From Climacium dendroides (Eukaryota; Streptophyta; Bryopsida; Hypnales; Climaciaceae): a stretch of DNA of 64,000 nt. The notes beneath the pieces were generated by a model. The model made no database searches, had not been told where the DNA came from, and saw nothing but the letters and a program-made list of their open reading frames with translations. Shown here one piece after another: positions 23,628 through 34,600 of this stretch (positions are counted from its first letter, which is position 1; each line of letters opens with the position of its first letter). The stretch lies in contig OX467086.1 in the NCBI GenBank assembly GCA_950106755.1, positions 14,836,001-14,900,000 on the forward strand, written 5' to 3'. The position numbers were made by a program, and so were the translations under genes.

Positions 23628-24236
23628 CCTTCGAGGACGAGGGGGTGACTTTGGAAATCATCCGTTTTCATGGCCGTTTTCATGGCCGTGTGAATCATTG
23701 GCTTAAAAAATTGCAAAAGCACTCATTGGAAGTCAAAGTATTGTAGAAGATCTCTCCTTTCCACACCGAATTATGAGTAGAAGCATCAGTTGTCAACCAC
23801 GTCCAGTGCCCGACCTATAGTGTGTGCTATTTTCAACATGAGGCTGGAGCTCAAGCTTGAAATGTATGTTTTTTTTGTCCTTTTTAAGGTTGGGACTACT
23901 ATGGTTATGACACATGTCTAAAAGTAGTGAGCGGGAAAGTAGTTCGGAATTAGAATACTCTAAACATTGACTATGGGTCGACAATACTTTTTGGCTCTTG
24001 AAATTCATTGTAACTTCAAATTCGGGAATAAAATTTTGAAAAATTTGCAATCCTTGTATTTCCTATCTTCCTACTAAATAGGAAAAATTTCCACCACCTC
24101 ATACTCCTCACCATTTGGTTGCAATTTACTTAAGTGATCCATTACTAATGCTTCTACCTTAGTTACATTTTTGTCCTACATGGAGAGATTCTCTATCATC
24201 GATTGGATACCAAATGTTTGCCTCAATATTTAAGGG
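23628..24236 (+). mobile_element. TTAA-type MITE, family E, carrying an insertion
   Basis: The left end is TTAA|CCCTTCGAGGACGAGG at 23624 and the right end 'caatatttaaggg' with TTAA mutated to TTTA. Outer parts match the about 210-bp E copies at 26609-26816 and 32346-32566. The middle holds about 379 bp (23778-24156) absent from those copies, with inverted ends TAGAAGCATCAGT/ACTAATGCTTCTA, so it is probably an inserted element of unknown class. Confidence 0.65.
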
Positions 24237-24479
24237 TTTAGATAGGAGCACCCAATGGCGTCAATGTACCCAATAGCCTCACTTTCTACACATGATGGTC
24301 ATTTCAAAACTTAAATGTAGATAAATTATAGATAGCTTATTTTTATTGACCAAATAAGAAGTTATCTATAGCCGACCTACCTTTATGTTCTAAAATCATT
24401 ACCTTACCTAAAAAGTGAAGTCCACCAATCAATAGTGGAATGGGGAGTGGTTTTTTGAAGTCTATGTTAGGTTTTATTG

Positions 24480-24881
24480 TCAATGTTGTCACAACATTGC
24501 ATTTTTTTTCCTATGTGTTATACAATTTCAAATGAGTTGAAAATTTTCAAGCATGTAGCCAACTTGCCTTAAAGAATGAATCCAAAGAAGCACCACCATT
24601 TGGTATAGGTTTTTTTTTTATACAAATGTGACCTCTTGAAGTGCAGCTGTTTTGCTTTTTGTAGGGTTAAAAAAGATTTTTTGTCAATTCAAATACCAAT
24701 ATCTTCCAATCTTCATGGTGGAAATTTTTGAAATTTTTCCACATTTTTTCACCCCACATACTACAAGATCCTATAGTTACATAGGCCAAAAAATATGTTT
24801 TTTTTACAAATTTTTTGAATGTAATAAAAATGGCAGTTTTGGAGTGGTTTGGATGAAAACATAGTCAAGGGACTTTAGAAG
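24480..24881 (-). mobile_element. TTAA-type element, C-like fragment
   Basis: The end GACTTTAGAAG|TTAA at 24882 and interior text ('gaatgaatccaaagaagcac', 'ctacaagatcctatagtta') are inverted relative to 4845-5200. The distal end is missing. Its terminal TTAA is shared with the next element. Confidence 0.62.
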
Positions 24882-24885
24882 TTAA

Positions 24886-25032
24886 CCCTTGAAGGATGCA
24901 CTCCCCCATGTTCAAAGTAGTCATCAAAATGTTTAGATTTTATTATTGGACTAATATAAATGCATTTTTTGTTTCTACAATGCATAATGAAGTCATCCAT
25001 CAAACACTTTTGATCTTCAAGTTTTTCCAGGG
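24886..25032 (+). mobile_element. TTAA-type short MITE, family P, copy 1
   Basis: 147 bp between TTAA 24882-24885 and TTAA 25033-25036, with ends CCCTTGAAGGATGC and TTTCCAGGG. The interior 'aatgaagtcatccatc' matches, inverted, the copy at 46109-46227. Confidence 0.75.
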
Positions 25033-25179
25033 TTAAGAATGAACACCAAGGTTCCATTATATAAGCTTACCATTAGATGAGGCAATCCATCGTTAAATGG
25101 AGATCCCCCCAATTTGGCAATGTAGGTTGCTTTCTTTCCATACAAGAAGAGATGAGCAAAGACAAATTATGACATACTT

Positions 25180-25510
25180 TCTGATGAAATTGTGGTGCAT
25201 TATGATTGGCTATAGGACTTCCAATATTGCAACCAACCTTGGGTGGATTTTGTAACTAACCCTTGTTCAGAAATAGGAAAGTCTATATGATTCGTATAGG
25301 TCAAAGATAATCTATAGCTAAAAAATTCATAGTAATTATATTTTGAAAAATTACAAAAACCTTCCAAATTCTATTTCTACACAAAGTAAAATTTCTCCAC
25401 CCCCAAAAAAGGCACCCCATAGATACGTGTATTTGCTTTAAGTGGTAAAAACGGTTTGCCTCCCTTAACATGCTCATGAACCCCACCCCACCATGAATTG
25501 TAAAAGGCCT
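25180..25510 (-). repeat. Dispersed repeat L, copy 1
   Basis: Its reverse complement aligns with 55320-55660, e.g. 'ttactatgaattttttag', 'gaaatagaatttggaag' and 'ccaatcataatgcac'. No clear termini; class unknown. Confidence 0.7.
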
Positions 25511-25570
25511 ACAGACCATGGAGTTGACAATTTTATCACTCTTTCTTTCTTACTCGTGGGGCTGCTTGTA

Positions 25571-25728
25571 AAGTAACTCAGCCTATGATAGGCCAACTTT
25601 GAACCCGCCTATTGCAGGCTAAAAGTTTCTTCGGAAGTACTTTTCACAAGACACATGTACAGCTAAAGAATTTCTGGACCTGCATATTAGGTTGGTCCAG
25701 AGTTGGCATGTCAGAGGCTGAGTTACCT
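25571..25728. mobile_element. TA-flanked MITE, family N
   Basis: 158 bp with ends AAGTAACTCAGCCT and its near inverse AGGCTGAGTTACCT, flanked by TA at 25569-25570 and 25729-25730. Inverted homology continues inward (GGCCAACT / AGTTGGCA). Confidence 0.78.
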
Positions 25729-26174
25729 TAGGTGACGGACGTAAAAGGTGTGGAAATTCGGTGCACTTTGATGAGTTGGTCCCTATTGTCACTTTTTTTT
25801 TCCCCTTTTTTAACACATGGACAATTTCCATTGAAAGGGTAAACAGTACAGGGAACCAGGGCTATTGCCACTGTTTGACTTTCAGGTTTGTGAGCTTATG
25901 GTTTCCATTTTCTATTAGCAACATGCGGGAAATTTGTGCATCACGTGTGAGGGCCCATTGCAGCGAAGGGCAGGACGCACAGAAAGCTCTCACCTTGGCC
26001 CAAATAGTAGGCCAGGAGGAAGAGATATTTTGCCATAGAAAGGAAGGATAAGGTAACGACAATTGAATAGGTGCAGTCCGTCCGAGAAGCATCTGAGCAT
26101 GGTTCCGGATTTTCAGGCATTTGCACCCCATGGTGACGGAACCACTTTGAAAATGGACCTCAGTCTTTAGCCCC
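25729..26174. other. Less AT-rich unassigned stretch
   Basis: Frames of 96 codons (+) and 140 codons (-, to 26284) overlap here. Neither has a recognisable motif, and the minus frame runs into an adjacent MITE, so no gene is called. Confidence 0.45.
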
Positions 26175-26178
26175 TTAA

Positions 26179-26604
26179 CCCTTAAAGGACAATGCAAGCC
26201 CCTCGGGCATTTTGAGAGCCTTGAAAATATATTAAAATCTTGAATTTTTATATATTTCTTGGTTCTAAATGCTTTTAAGCTCAACCAAGAAAATGTAGCT
26301 CCAATAATCTATTTTTGTGACACTTTCAAGATAGCTTCTTCATAACTCAAAATGCACCACTTTTGAGCTTTTTCTATTGAATTTCTCTTGGTATAACTAT
26401 GATTTTTACATGAAAATTTCTTTTCAAAATCATATAAAATTCAATTTGATGTTTTTAATTGTGAAAAAATAGATTAAGCTTTAGACATATGTCATAGATT
26501 AAGCTTTAGACATATGTCATATAAAATTCATATAGAAATCTATATTTTAATGTAGAAATCTAATGAAGTTTGACCAAGTCTGGACATGAAATGTGCTTTA
26601 AGGG
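26179..26604 (+). mobile_element. TTAA-flanked MITE, family D
   Basis: 426 bp between intact TTAA at 26175-26178 and 26605-26608. Ends are CCCTTAAAGGACAATGC and GTGCTTTAAGGG, a clear inverted pair. Non-coding; contains a 25-bp direct duplication. Confidence 0.85.
26471..26520 (+). repeat. Perfect 25-bp direct duplication
   Basis: The unit starting agattaagctttagacata occurs twice, head to tail, at 26471-26495 and 26496-26520, inside the D element. Confidence 0.95.
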
Positions 26605-26608
26605 TTAA

Positions 26609-26816
26609 AGGATGATGGGATGACTTTGAAAATCATCAGTTTTTATGACCATGTGAAGCATTGGCTTGAAAATTTGTATAAGCACTTATTGCAAGACAAA
26701 CTACTCTAGAATACCTTTTCTTGTAAAATTGTGAGGATAAATAGTTGCACTTTTGTCCTACATAGAGATCCTCTATCATCTATTAGATGCAAGATGTTCT
26801 CGTTGATGTTTAAGGG
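26609..26816 (+). mobile_element. TTAA-flanked MITE, family E, copy 2
   Basis: Lies between TTAA 26605-26608 (shared with D) and TTAA 26817-26820 (shared with the next E). Contains 'atgactttgaaaatcatc' and 'tagagatcctctatcatc', common to all E copies. Confidence 0.8.
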
Positions 26817-26820
26817 TTAA

Positions 26821-27034
26821 AGGACATATTAGTGATATAGAAATCAACCATTTTGGTAGTGTGTGAATCATTGGTTTGAAAAAACTCCAAAAGAACTAAT
26901 TGGAAGTCAAACTACTATAGAAAATCTCCTCTTTTCATACAAAATTTGGAAGATGAATAGTTATACTTCTGTCCCATATAGAAAGATTCTTTGTCATTTA
27001 TTGGCTAAAAAATATTTGCAGCATCTTTTATAGG
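26821..27034 (+). mobile_element. TTAA-flanked MITE, family E, copy 3
   Basis: Lies between TTAA 26817-26820 and 27035-27038. Shares 'tgtgaatcattggtttgaaa' and 'actactatagaaaatctcc' with the other copies. Confidence 0.78.
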
Positions 27035-27038
27035 TTAA

Positions 27039-27140
27039 AGTTTATTCATGAGAGTCTAGGGTGATTTTGGAAGACATCTATTTTTTAATACTTTAAAATT
27101 TTATTATTTATTTGTAGTGTCAAATTGTGTATGCTAATGA
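27039..27140 (+). mobile_element. MITE family E, left-end fragment
   Basis: Directly after TTAA 27035-27038; 'gggtgattttggaagacatc' matches the E left end. The remainder is lost. Confidence 0.5.
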
Positions 27141-27554
27141 ATTTGGAATCCTCTCCCCAAAAATAATTGTTTGTAACATGAACAATGTTCAAATGCTTAT
27201 TTGTGCAATGGTAAATGCAGATATTTGATGAATTTGCTTAGTTTTTGTTGAGTCTTGTTAGAATGGAAAGAAGATATTTTATTATCTTAGCTAATATTTT
27301 GGGACACTGTATGAATGAATTGTGAAGTTTCAAAGGGCTAAATTTAGGTGTACCCAAAATTGATAGTAGGCTCTAACTTCTTTTGGGGGGGCATTTTAGA
27401 CTACAATTTAAACATGATGGTTTTGATAACAAAATAGAAAACAAATCATGTACTATCATCTTTAGAAAATTTGTGGAATATACTACTTCATTATGTTTAG
27501 TGTATTGTATGCTTAACCTTTTTTGATGACACATTTTGTAATTGCACTTTTCAT

Positions 27555-27555
27555 T

Positions 27556-27610
<55 letters not shown>

Positions 27611-27628
27611 ATATACATATACATACAC

Positions 27629-27659
<31 letters not shown>

Positions 27660-27660
27660 A
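27555..27660. repeat. (AT)n/(AC)n microsatellite
   Basis: About 100 bp of alternating TA with interspersed ACAT units. Open frames reading IYIYI on both strands are artefacts of it. Confidence 0.95.
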
Positions 27661-29251
27661 ACCCATTTTCTTGTGTGTATATCTTGTTGAAGAACTTAAA
27701 CATGAAAAAGTGCATTTAGAAGCTCAATTGCTTCACATTCCAAATCAAGGAGCATCTTTAGAGAGAGTTGGATTTACATCATTTCAAAGTCAAAATGGTG
27801 AAAATTTGACCTTTAAGGGTACAATGTAGAGGGTCCAATTTTTGATGCAATATGGTGTGTTTTGGTTTAGAAATTCTATAAATTGAGGTATACATTAGTA
27901 ACAAAAGTTTATCTTGGTATTTAGCAAGATCCAATAACACATAATACTCTTAATTTGGATCATTTTGGCACCTTCCACATGTTTAAAGAAATTTGAAATA
28001 GTCATGTATTCTACTTGAAATGGTTTGTATTTGAACACAATAAGATTTAAATTTTAAGCTAACATCCAAATGAAAGTTGTGAATTGTTGGATTATCAATC
28101 TACTAATAAATGTCTTACCACATTTTTGTATCAATACATAGAGGGAGCATTTTATGAGTCAAATATGGTATCAAATATATAGAGCTTTCTAGGGTTAACA
28201 TCTTTTAATGTTTCAATTGTAATTGACACTTCTTTCTACCATAGCAACTTGGGATGTTTGGATACCAAAACAAAATACACAATATATGTCATTGAATATA
28301 TACAATGTGACGAAAAGATACTCTAATGTCATTGATATGCAAAATGTATAAAAAATGAGTGGCCATTGATGGCACTAATATTAAACATGATATTGAATGC
28401 AATACTAAATATGATACTAAATACAATACAATATCATATGGATATGTAGAATATAGAATACAAATACATATGGATATATGAAATGCATGAAAATATTCCA
28501 TATTGATTGGCACCACGTGAATTTTCAAAAAATATCAATATGGAGTACACAAATTGTATTTTACAATAACAATTTGTCAATACATTAATTAATTAGTTAA
28601 CAAAATACAATTTTGTCACAATGTGCTCAAAATATTTGAAAATTTATGTATGAAAATTAAGATGTTATTTTTTATAAATAAATAAAATTTATTTCATAAG
28701 TATAGAATCTAAATTCTCATGAGAGTATTTCCACTCAAAATGTCATCCCTTCATTCTATACTAGATCAATGGATTTTTAATTACAATTTTTTGCTTGTTG
28801 GATACAATTAAAAGATATTGTCTATTTTTTTTATGAAAGACTAAATTTTTTCCTTTTTCCAATAAAAATAGCTAGATTATTGTTGTATTTTAAGACCAAT
28901 AGACCAATTATACCTAGGTATCACCTAATTTTGAATCACATGAGTATTGAAGAAATAGTTGGCTATTTCTTCAAAATGATAAAAGAAGTCACTCGATAGG
29001 ATGGACGGTTCCATCCATGTGCTCAAGCCAACAAGGTTAATTGTTGAAAGAATGTGAAATGAGGGACCATGAGCCAAAGTTTGGAAAAAAAAGGACAAAA
29101 CTCCTTGTAGCATCAAAACTAGGGTTTGTTGGAGTTTGGTGTTGTATTTATTTTGTACTACTTTTAGTTCAACCTTTCTTTGCCTCCCATGTACAAATTA
29201 GGAAGACTTTTACAATTAACTTTTACATATTGAGGCTTTTTGGCCCCTCTA
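27661..29251. other. AT-rich intergenic DNA, nothing recognised
   Basis: No coding frame. A run at about 28375-28440 repeats 'atgatattgaatgcaatacta'-like units imperfectly. Confidence 0.45.
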
Positions 29252-29524
29252 CATTAGAAGACATTTGAGGCCTCAACAGGGCCGTTTCAGTCCTATTCCC
29301 CCCGCAACAACGGAACAGCTAGCTGTCAGAAAGAAAATTTTAAAAAAAATTGTTCTTAGAATGCCAAAAAAAGTTGAAAAAAATTTAATTTTTTTCTTCC
29401 AAAAATGATGTGGCAGGGTCTTGACCACATCAACACGTTGCGCTGTCACTGCTGTAGCGCACTGCGGGGAGTTCCTTGCCATGATAACTCACGGCCCTAT
29501 AGAGGCCTCAAATGCCTTCTAATG
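29252..29524. mobile_element. Palindromic-ended MITE, family Q (34-bp inverted repeats)
   Basis: The arms 29252-29285 (starting CATTAGAAGACATTTGAGGC) and 29491-29524 are inverted repeats with about 31 of 34 matches. The 205-bp interior is non-coding. No clear target duplication was identified, so the superfamily is not assigned. Confidence 0.8.
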
Positions 29525-29997
29525 ACTTAACAAGGTAGGCAATGGGCACCCCGAATGCGCCATCGACCCTCAACTACCATCATCACTTCGTGTCTATCTC
29601 CAAAATCAATCAATAAAAAAAAATTATATATATATGAGTGTAAAAGAGACAATTCTAAAACCTTTATAACTTTTGCATACGGGACACAAATGTTGTGTTT
29701 TTTAGTGTGTTGAAACCTCTTTTAATTTTATATGCCAACACAAAATATGAAATTTTACCCATTCGAAATCTATAGTGCCTAGGCATAGTAGCCCAAGGGG
29801 GGCCCACCACCGGTCTAATGTCATGGCCACTGCAGCCTGTCGGACTAATGGCTGGAGTGGAGATTGATGCTCTGGCTTATGAACATTTGCACAAATAAAA
29901 TCCTTCCATGATCAACTGAAAGAGCACGAATTTTATTATTTTGAAAGCTTCTCATTGATGTTCACAGGGATTCTGATTTTTTCAACAGAGGACAGGT
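29525..29997. other. Intergenic DNA, nothing recognised
   Basis: Frames are short; no bounded repeat seen. Confidence 0.4.
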
Positions 29998-30220
29998 GTC
30001 AGGTAGGAGGTCTGTAAATTGCCCATTTAAAAGCTAAAACTGAATTTTGGAAAGGTGAAGTTTCTTGAAATATTCTCCTTGAAAATTTTCCTTGAAAGAC
30101 CAGTGGAATTGGCATCTAACCCAAGTTGTTTCATATTTTTTGGAACTTTGTGGAATTAGTTATGAAATTTTGAAGTTGAAATGGCATAGGGCTCTGAAAT
30201 CGCCTACCTCCTAAAATGTA
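29998..30220 (+). mobile_element. TA-type MITE, family K, copy 2
   Basis: Starts AGGTAGGAGGTCTGTAAA and ends ATCGCCTACCTCC|TA; inverted relative to 23188-23397. A further fragment without ends lies near 53570-53690. Confidence 0.65.
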
Positions 30221-30759
30221 CATTCTTTATACATTGTTGAAGGCTATGAAAAAGGAACATGTATAAAGAGTGTACATTTAAAGAGGTGTGCAATTAAATA
30301 GCTTGTGCGCTTTTGGAACCTCTTACCTTATGAAGATAGGACACAAAAGTTGAACCCAAAAAATAATAATATGTAAAAAAAATATATTGCTAGTGATGTA
30401 TCCAAGCTCTAAGGCCATGGGCATCCAATTTAGGAAAAATGAAAAAATACATATCACTGAGTGGAAGCTCACTCTATTTGGAACATATGTTTTGTATTAT
30501 CATTGTTGTAGGTCCTTCATTGCTAAACTCTCAACCATCCGTTATCCACTATGTTTTTAAAAAGCACTTGTCATTGAATCAATATCTTTTGAAGAAGTTT
30601 CAAGTAAGCAATATGTAATATACTAATGGAAAGGAGATAGAATACGCTACATGAATCATTGATTTAGATGTGTTGAAGTAATTTTAATTAGTTTTGAAGT
30701 TAGTCTGTTTGTATTGTTATGTTTGTTATGTTGAGATCTAAGTGTTTGTGTGTATTTTG
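30221..30759. other. AT-rich intergenic DNA, nothing recognised
   Basis: No coding frame or bounded repeat seen. Confidence 0.4.
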
Positions 30760-30950
30760 GTCACATTCTTGATACCGTTGGAAAGCCTTGACGGAGGATG
30801 GGTGCATGGGCTTTTGGTGTTTGGATCTACGACATAAAAGATGTTGAATTTCAAAAAAATTATGAATAAATTTTTTAGAAAATTACATTTATTGTTATTT
30901 TGACTGTGGCAATGGTAGAAGGCACCCTAGTTTGTTATGAAATTTCAAAA
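30760..30950 (+). repeat. Dispersed repeat X, copy 2
   Basis: Contains 'gataccgttggaaagcctt' and 'ggatgggtgcatgggctttt', then the AT-rich tail and 'ggcaatggtagaaggcaccc', matching the other X copies. Confidence 0.65.
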
Positions 30951-31121
30951 CAATGCTTTCTATTTTTAGGAAAAGTCCTTTGGAGTTGAATGAAGGGCAA
31001 GTTTGACATTTTCCTACAAACTATTTATTCCCGGTCAAACTTACCTTACCGCTACAAAAGGGATTAAAAAAAAGTGCAAGTTACCATAATCCCTTGAGCA
31101 CGTTGACACTAGACAAGATTA

Positions 31122-31534
31122 AGGTAGACAAGCCTATTACCACCTTGATTTGGAAATTGAGTATCTTGGGACCAATTTCAAGAGGGGCACATATATTTTT
31201 GAGAGGTTTCATGGATCAAATCCAAGTGGAATTATAATTTTCCAATTAAAGTTGTGAAATTTTGAAATGATCTGCCCTAAAATGACAAAACCACTTCTAA
31301 AGTGGGGTCGAAACTGTCCCCTCAACAACCCATTACCACCTTACCATGTATCTATTAGCACTTGAGTTCCCATCAACAAAGGATTCACATGTTATCTCTT
31401 TTGACATTGTTGCACTGAAATTGTCAGAAAAATGAATGGATTTGGACGTTGCGGTAAGCGGAAGAGGGGCCAAAACTAGGGTAACCGAATTGGGCACCGA
31501 ATTGGGCAGTGAACGGGGATGGGCTGGTTCACCT
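31122..31534 (+). mobile_element. TA-flanked MITE, family G, copy 2
   Basis: TA|AGGTAGACAAGCCTATTACC at 31120 and GGTTCACCT|TA ending at 31536. 413 bp, same orientation as 13822-14237. Confidence 0.75.
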
Positions 31535-31536
31535 TA

Positions 31537-32341
31537 CCAAGTGCGTACCTACTCGTAAGCTTTACCTTGTAGGATTTTGTACAGCAGAAGCAGAGTGAGT
31601 CCGTGGATGGGGACTTGCAATGGTCCTGAACCCACTTGTCAAGCACCAGGCAAGCTCCTCCAAAATGGATCCATCCCAAGATTGTAAAGAGTTCAAGTCA
31701 CACCACCCCTTCACTCAACTCATGTCAGATATAAGCTTATATATATTGTGTACCTAGATAACGATGTAATTGGCAGGACGTTAAATCGTGCCAACGAAGG
31801 TGAGGTGGATTTAACCTGGGGAAAACGCAAGAATTTTTTATTTGTCACATATGACTTTTTTTGGCAAATTCTGAATTCCTAACCGGTTGTTGACTTTTTA
31901 ACACTAACATGGCACCATCCTATTGGCAACCCAGTTCAAGTTGCAACTCATAACCTTCTTTCCTTTCAACTTGCTTCCTACACCCTTGGATCATGAAGAT
32001 CAAAGGTTATGTATGATAACCTATTCGCTGCTAGCGCGTCTCATTGGTTATCTAATACATATTTGCATTCAGACACTCCAAATTAGAGAAGTGAGGTCTA
32101 CAAAATACTCTAGACATGTCTCAATTTTTTAATTTTTTTAATTTTTTACTTTTACCCCTAAAAACACAAATTTTACCCTGTTGGGCCATGATTTAATGTC
32201 CTTCATATAATTTTGATCAATTGGCAGTGACAAGTGGCAGTGCATTTGGGGAGACATGTGGCAGTCCACGTAGGTCTGGGAATGTACTCGGTAACTTACA
32301 AGTTCACACATTGGGTGCCTGTGTCTGAAATGCTCAATTAC
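31537..32341. other. Intergenic DNA, nothing recognised
   Basis: No coding frame. A T/A-rich run (ttaatttttttaatttttta) lies near 32130-32148. Confidence 0.45.
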
Positions 32342-32345
32342 TTAA

Positions 32346-32566
32346 CCCTCAAATGCTGTGGTGGATGTCTTTTTTCTGATGGATGATAAAGAACGTCTCC
32401 TTGCAGGACAGAAGTGCAACTATTCATCCTTCAAATTTTGTGGGAAAAGGGAACATCTTCTACTGTAGCTTGTCTTCCAATGGGTGCTTTTTTCATTTTT
32501 TAAGCCAACAATTCACACGATACCCAAACAGATGATTTCCACGGTAACCGGCTTGTCGTTTAAGGG
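32346..32566 (-). mobile_element. TTAA-flanked MITE, family E, copy in reverse
   Basis: Lies between TTAA 32342-32345 and 32567-32570. Its reverse complement shares the 'gaagacaagctacagtagaa' and 'gacagaagtgcaactattca' (plus strand) regions of family E. Confidence 0.78.
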
Positions 32567-32570
32567 TTAA

Positions 32571-32638
32571 CCCCTTTACGATGCAGGTGATGGCATCGGG
32601 CCTACAATTGTTGTAATTTACAGACCTTCTTTGTAGAT
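32571..32638 (+). mobile_element. Short TTAA-bounded segment, probable element end fragment
   Basis: 68 bp between two TTAA sites shared with the flanking elements. The left end CCCCTTTACGATGCAGG resembles the family termini; the right end does not. Confidence 0.5.
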
Positions 32639-32642
32639 TTAA

Positions 32643-33558
32643 CCCCAAAAAGACCAATGAAAGATTTTTTTCTATCAAAAAAACACTCAAAATTGCCATT
32701 TTCGTAGTAAAGTGTAAAAAAATTTGAAATTTTCTTTTACATATCTAATTGTATGATCTTACACCTAACTAGTATGAGACTGTGTGGAAAAAGTTTCAGA
32801 AATTTTGACCGCATAGGTTGCATGATATCTGTGTTTAAAGTAAGAAAAATAAGTTTTTCAACACATTGCGGGACTAGATTTTTTGACTTTCAACCTTCTT
32901 AACTTAAATTTTTTTGCACTTTAGAGTTTTGAGGTTTAAATATTTATGGTGGGGAATTGTGTTGAGAGTCCAAGGAAAAAAAAGATTTCAATAAAACTTA
33001 ATTTTCATTCTTAAAAAAATTGTTAAGTAGAAGTAGGTATGAAATAGAAGGAAAATCTAAATTACTAATATCTCCAAAATGGAATTAAAATGCACTAATC
33101 CCAATGGTGAGATTGTTTTAGGAAGAAAACTAAACAATGTGGAGTTTTTTCTTTAAATTATAAAAAATTGCATTCAAAATGAATCGTTTAAGTTATTTTT
33201 TCAAGAAGATGCTCTAATTGCCCAAAAAACAAGAGTGTCCATTATCCTCATAACAAATCCAAATGGAGTGAATCAAAGCTTTACATGTAGAAAAAAAATA
33301 TAATCCCTGAGAAAAAATATTTTCAAAAAAAATTCAAATTTTAAATTTTTTTCTGATGCCTCATCTCCCCTATTTTGAGCTTATTTGGACATAACTTTTG
33401 TTCCCGGGCATTGATTGAAACAAAATTATATTCTTATGAAGCTAATGAGTTTTTCTATCTTCAAAAAAAGTTTCAAAAAATCATGGACAAAATTTTAGCC
33501 TATAGGTACCTGCTCAAAATTCCATTTGTCCTCCAAAGGGATAATGGTCCTCGAGGGG
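32643..33558 (+). mobile_element. TTAA-flanked MITE (AB type), uninterrupted copy
   Basis: 916 bp between TTAA 32639-32642 and 33559-33562, with ends CCCCAAAAAGACCA and TGGTCCTCGAGGGG. It aligns with the outer and inner elements at 14416-16248 and retains the single TTAA (33153-33156) where the outer copy was invaded. Confidence 0.85.
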
Positions 33559-33562
33559 TTAA

Positions 33563-34197
33563 TGAGTGAAGATGAAGGTATTTCGGTTGACATGACTCTA
33601 AACTACCAGATGATGGTGGAAAGGTACCCAAACTGAATGGTGTGGTTGCAAGTTCATTACCTGATAGTGACAGGTTGTTTATTCGACGTGAAATTAGCCT
33701 CTCTACTTGACAGAAGCCCCTCACAATGTGTTGTTCAATATGTTTGTGTAAAAAAAGAGATGGAGGTATTTCAGAATTAGGGTTATAAGTATATTTGGAC
33801 ATGGACTTAAAAGAATACTTTAAATTTTTTGGTGAATTATTCTGAGCCATAATTCTATATATTTATGCTAAGCTCTTGGTTGAGATTTCATCACGTTGTG
33901 AAAGAAGTATGTAATGAGTTGAAGCAGACCTAGCAGCAATATACTACACTCTGCAAAAAGCAGATGTTGGAAAAGAATAGTCCACAGATACAGAAGCATG
34001 CAAACTAAGAGTCACAACTTTTTCTGCAACAGTTCTGGGAATAACACAAATTACAATAAGCACCACGACTCCAACTGTAAATTGCAGCTTCATCAATGCA
34101 GTGCTGATTTCTAATGCAAGCTACAACACTCAAATTCCCCACACACATGATCTTCGCACAACAAGGAGAAGCTTTTATGGGAAAGAGAAAATTCTCT
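33563..34197. other. Intergenic DNA, no gene accepted
   Basis: A minus-strand frame of 116 codons (33500-33850) starts outside the MITE and runs into it; it has no recognisable motif. Confidence 0.45.
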
Positions 34198-34600
34198 TAA
34201 GGGGCTTGGGATAAATGCACACTAAGGTAGGTACACCCAAGACCACCACTTTTGCTACTGAGCCTATTTTCTATTATTAGACTGGTCAAATTTTCATATG
34301 TTCTTGTTGGCAAGTGAAAGGAGGTTCCAATGCACCAGAGAATGTGGCATTTGGATACTGTATGCAAAAGTTATTAAGGAACAAAGTTTAGTTCTAAAAG
34401 CATTTCTTCCACGTAGGTACAGAACTGATTTTGGAGAAGTAGATACAGTGTAGATGGCGGTTTAAGGTCAGTGGCACATTTGGGTGTACCTACCTTATGA
34501 TAGGCCAATATGAACTGTTGTAGTTCTTATTTTAGTGGGCTTGGGATAAATGCACACTATGATGGACCAATATGGACTGTCCTAGTCCTTATTTCAGCGG
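34198..34600 (+). repeat. Tandem host repeat, one unit split by a MITE
   Basis: The text 'gggcttgggataaatgcaca', then CTA and tgatrgrccaatatg, occurs as an intact unit at 34539-34576 and as a split unit around the H element (left part to 34224, right part from 34497). Confidence 0.85.
34225..34496 (+). mobile_element. TA-flanked MITE, family H, intact copy
   Basis: 272 bp with perfect terminal inverted repeats (AGGTAGGTACACCCAA at 34225 and its inverse ending at 34496), flanked by TA on both sides. The empty site with one TA is preserved at 34559-34560 in the neighbouring tandem unit. Confidence 0.9.

Noticed and set aside
25862..26284. 140-codon minus-strand frame
   Set aside because: It runs into the D MITE end and has no recognisable motif; likely chance in a less AT-rich stretch.
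27373..27829. Frames on both strands with IYIYI repeats
   Set aside because: Artefact of the TA/CA microsatellite.
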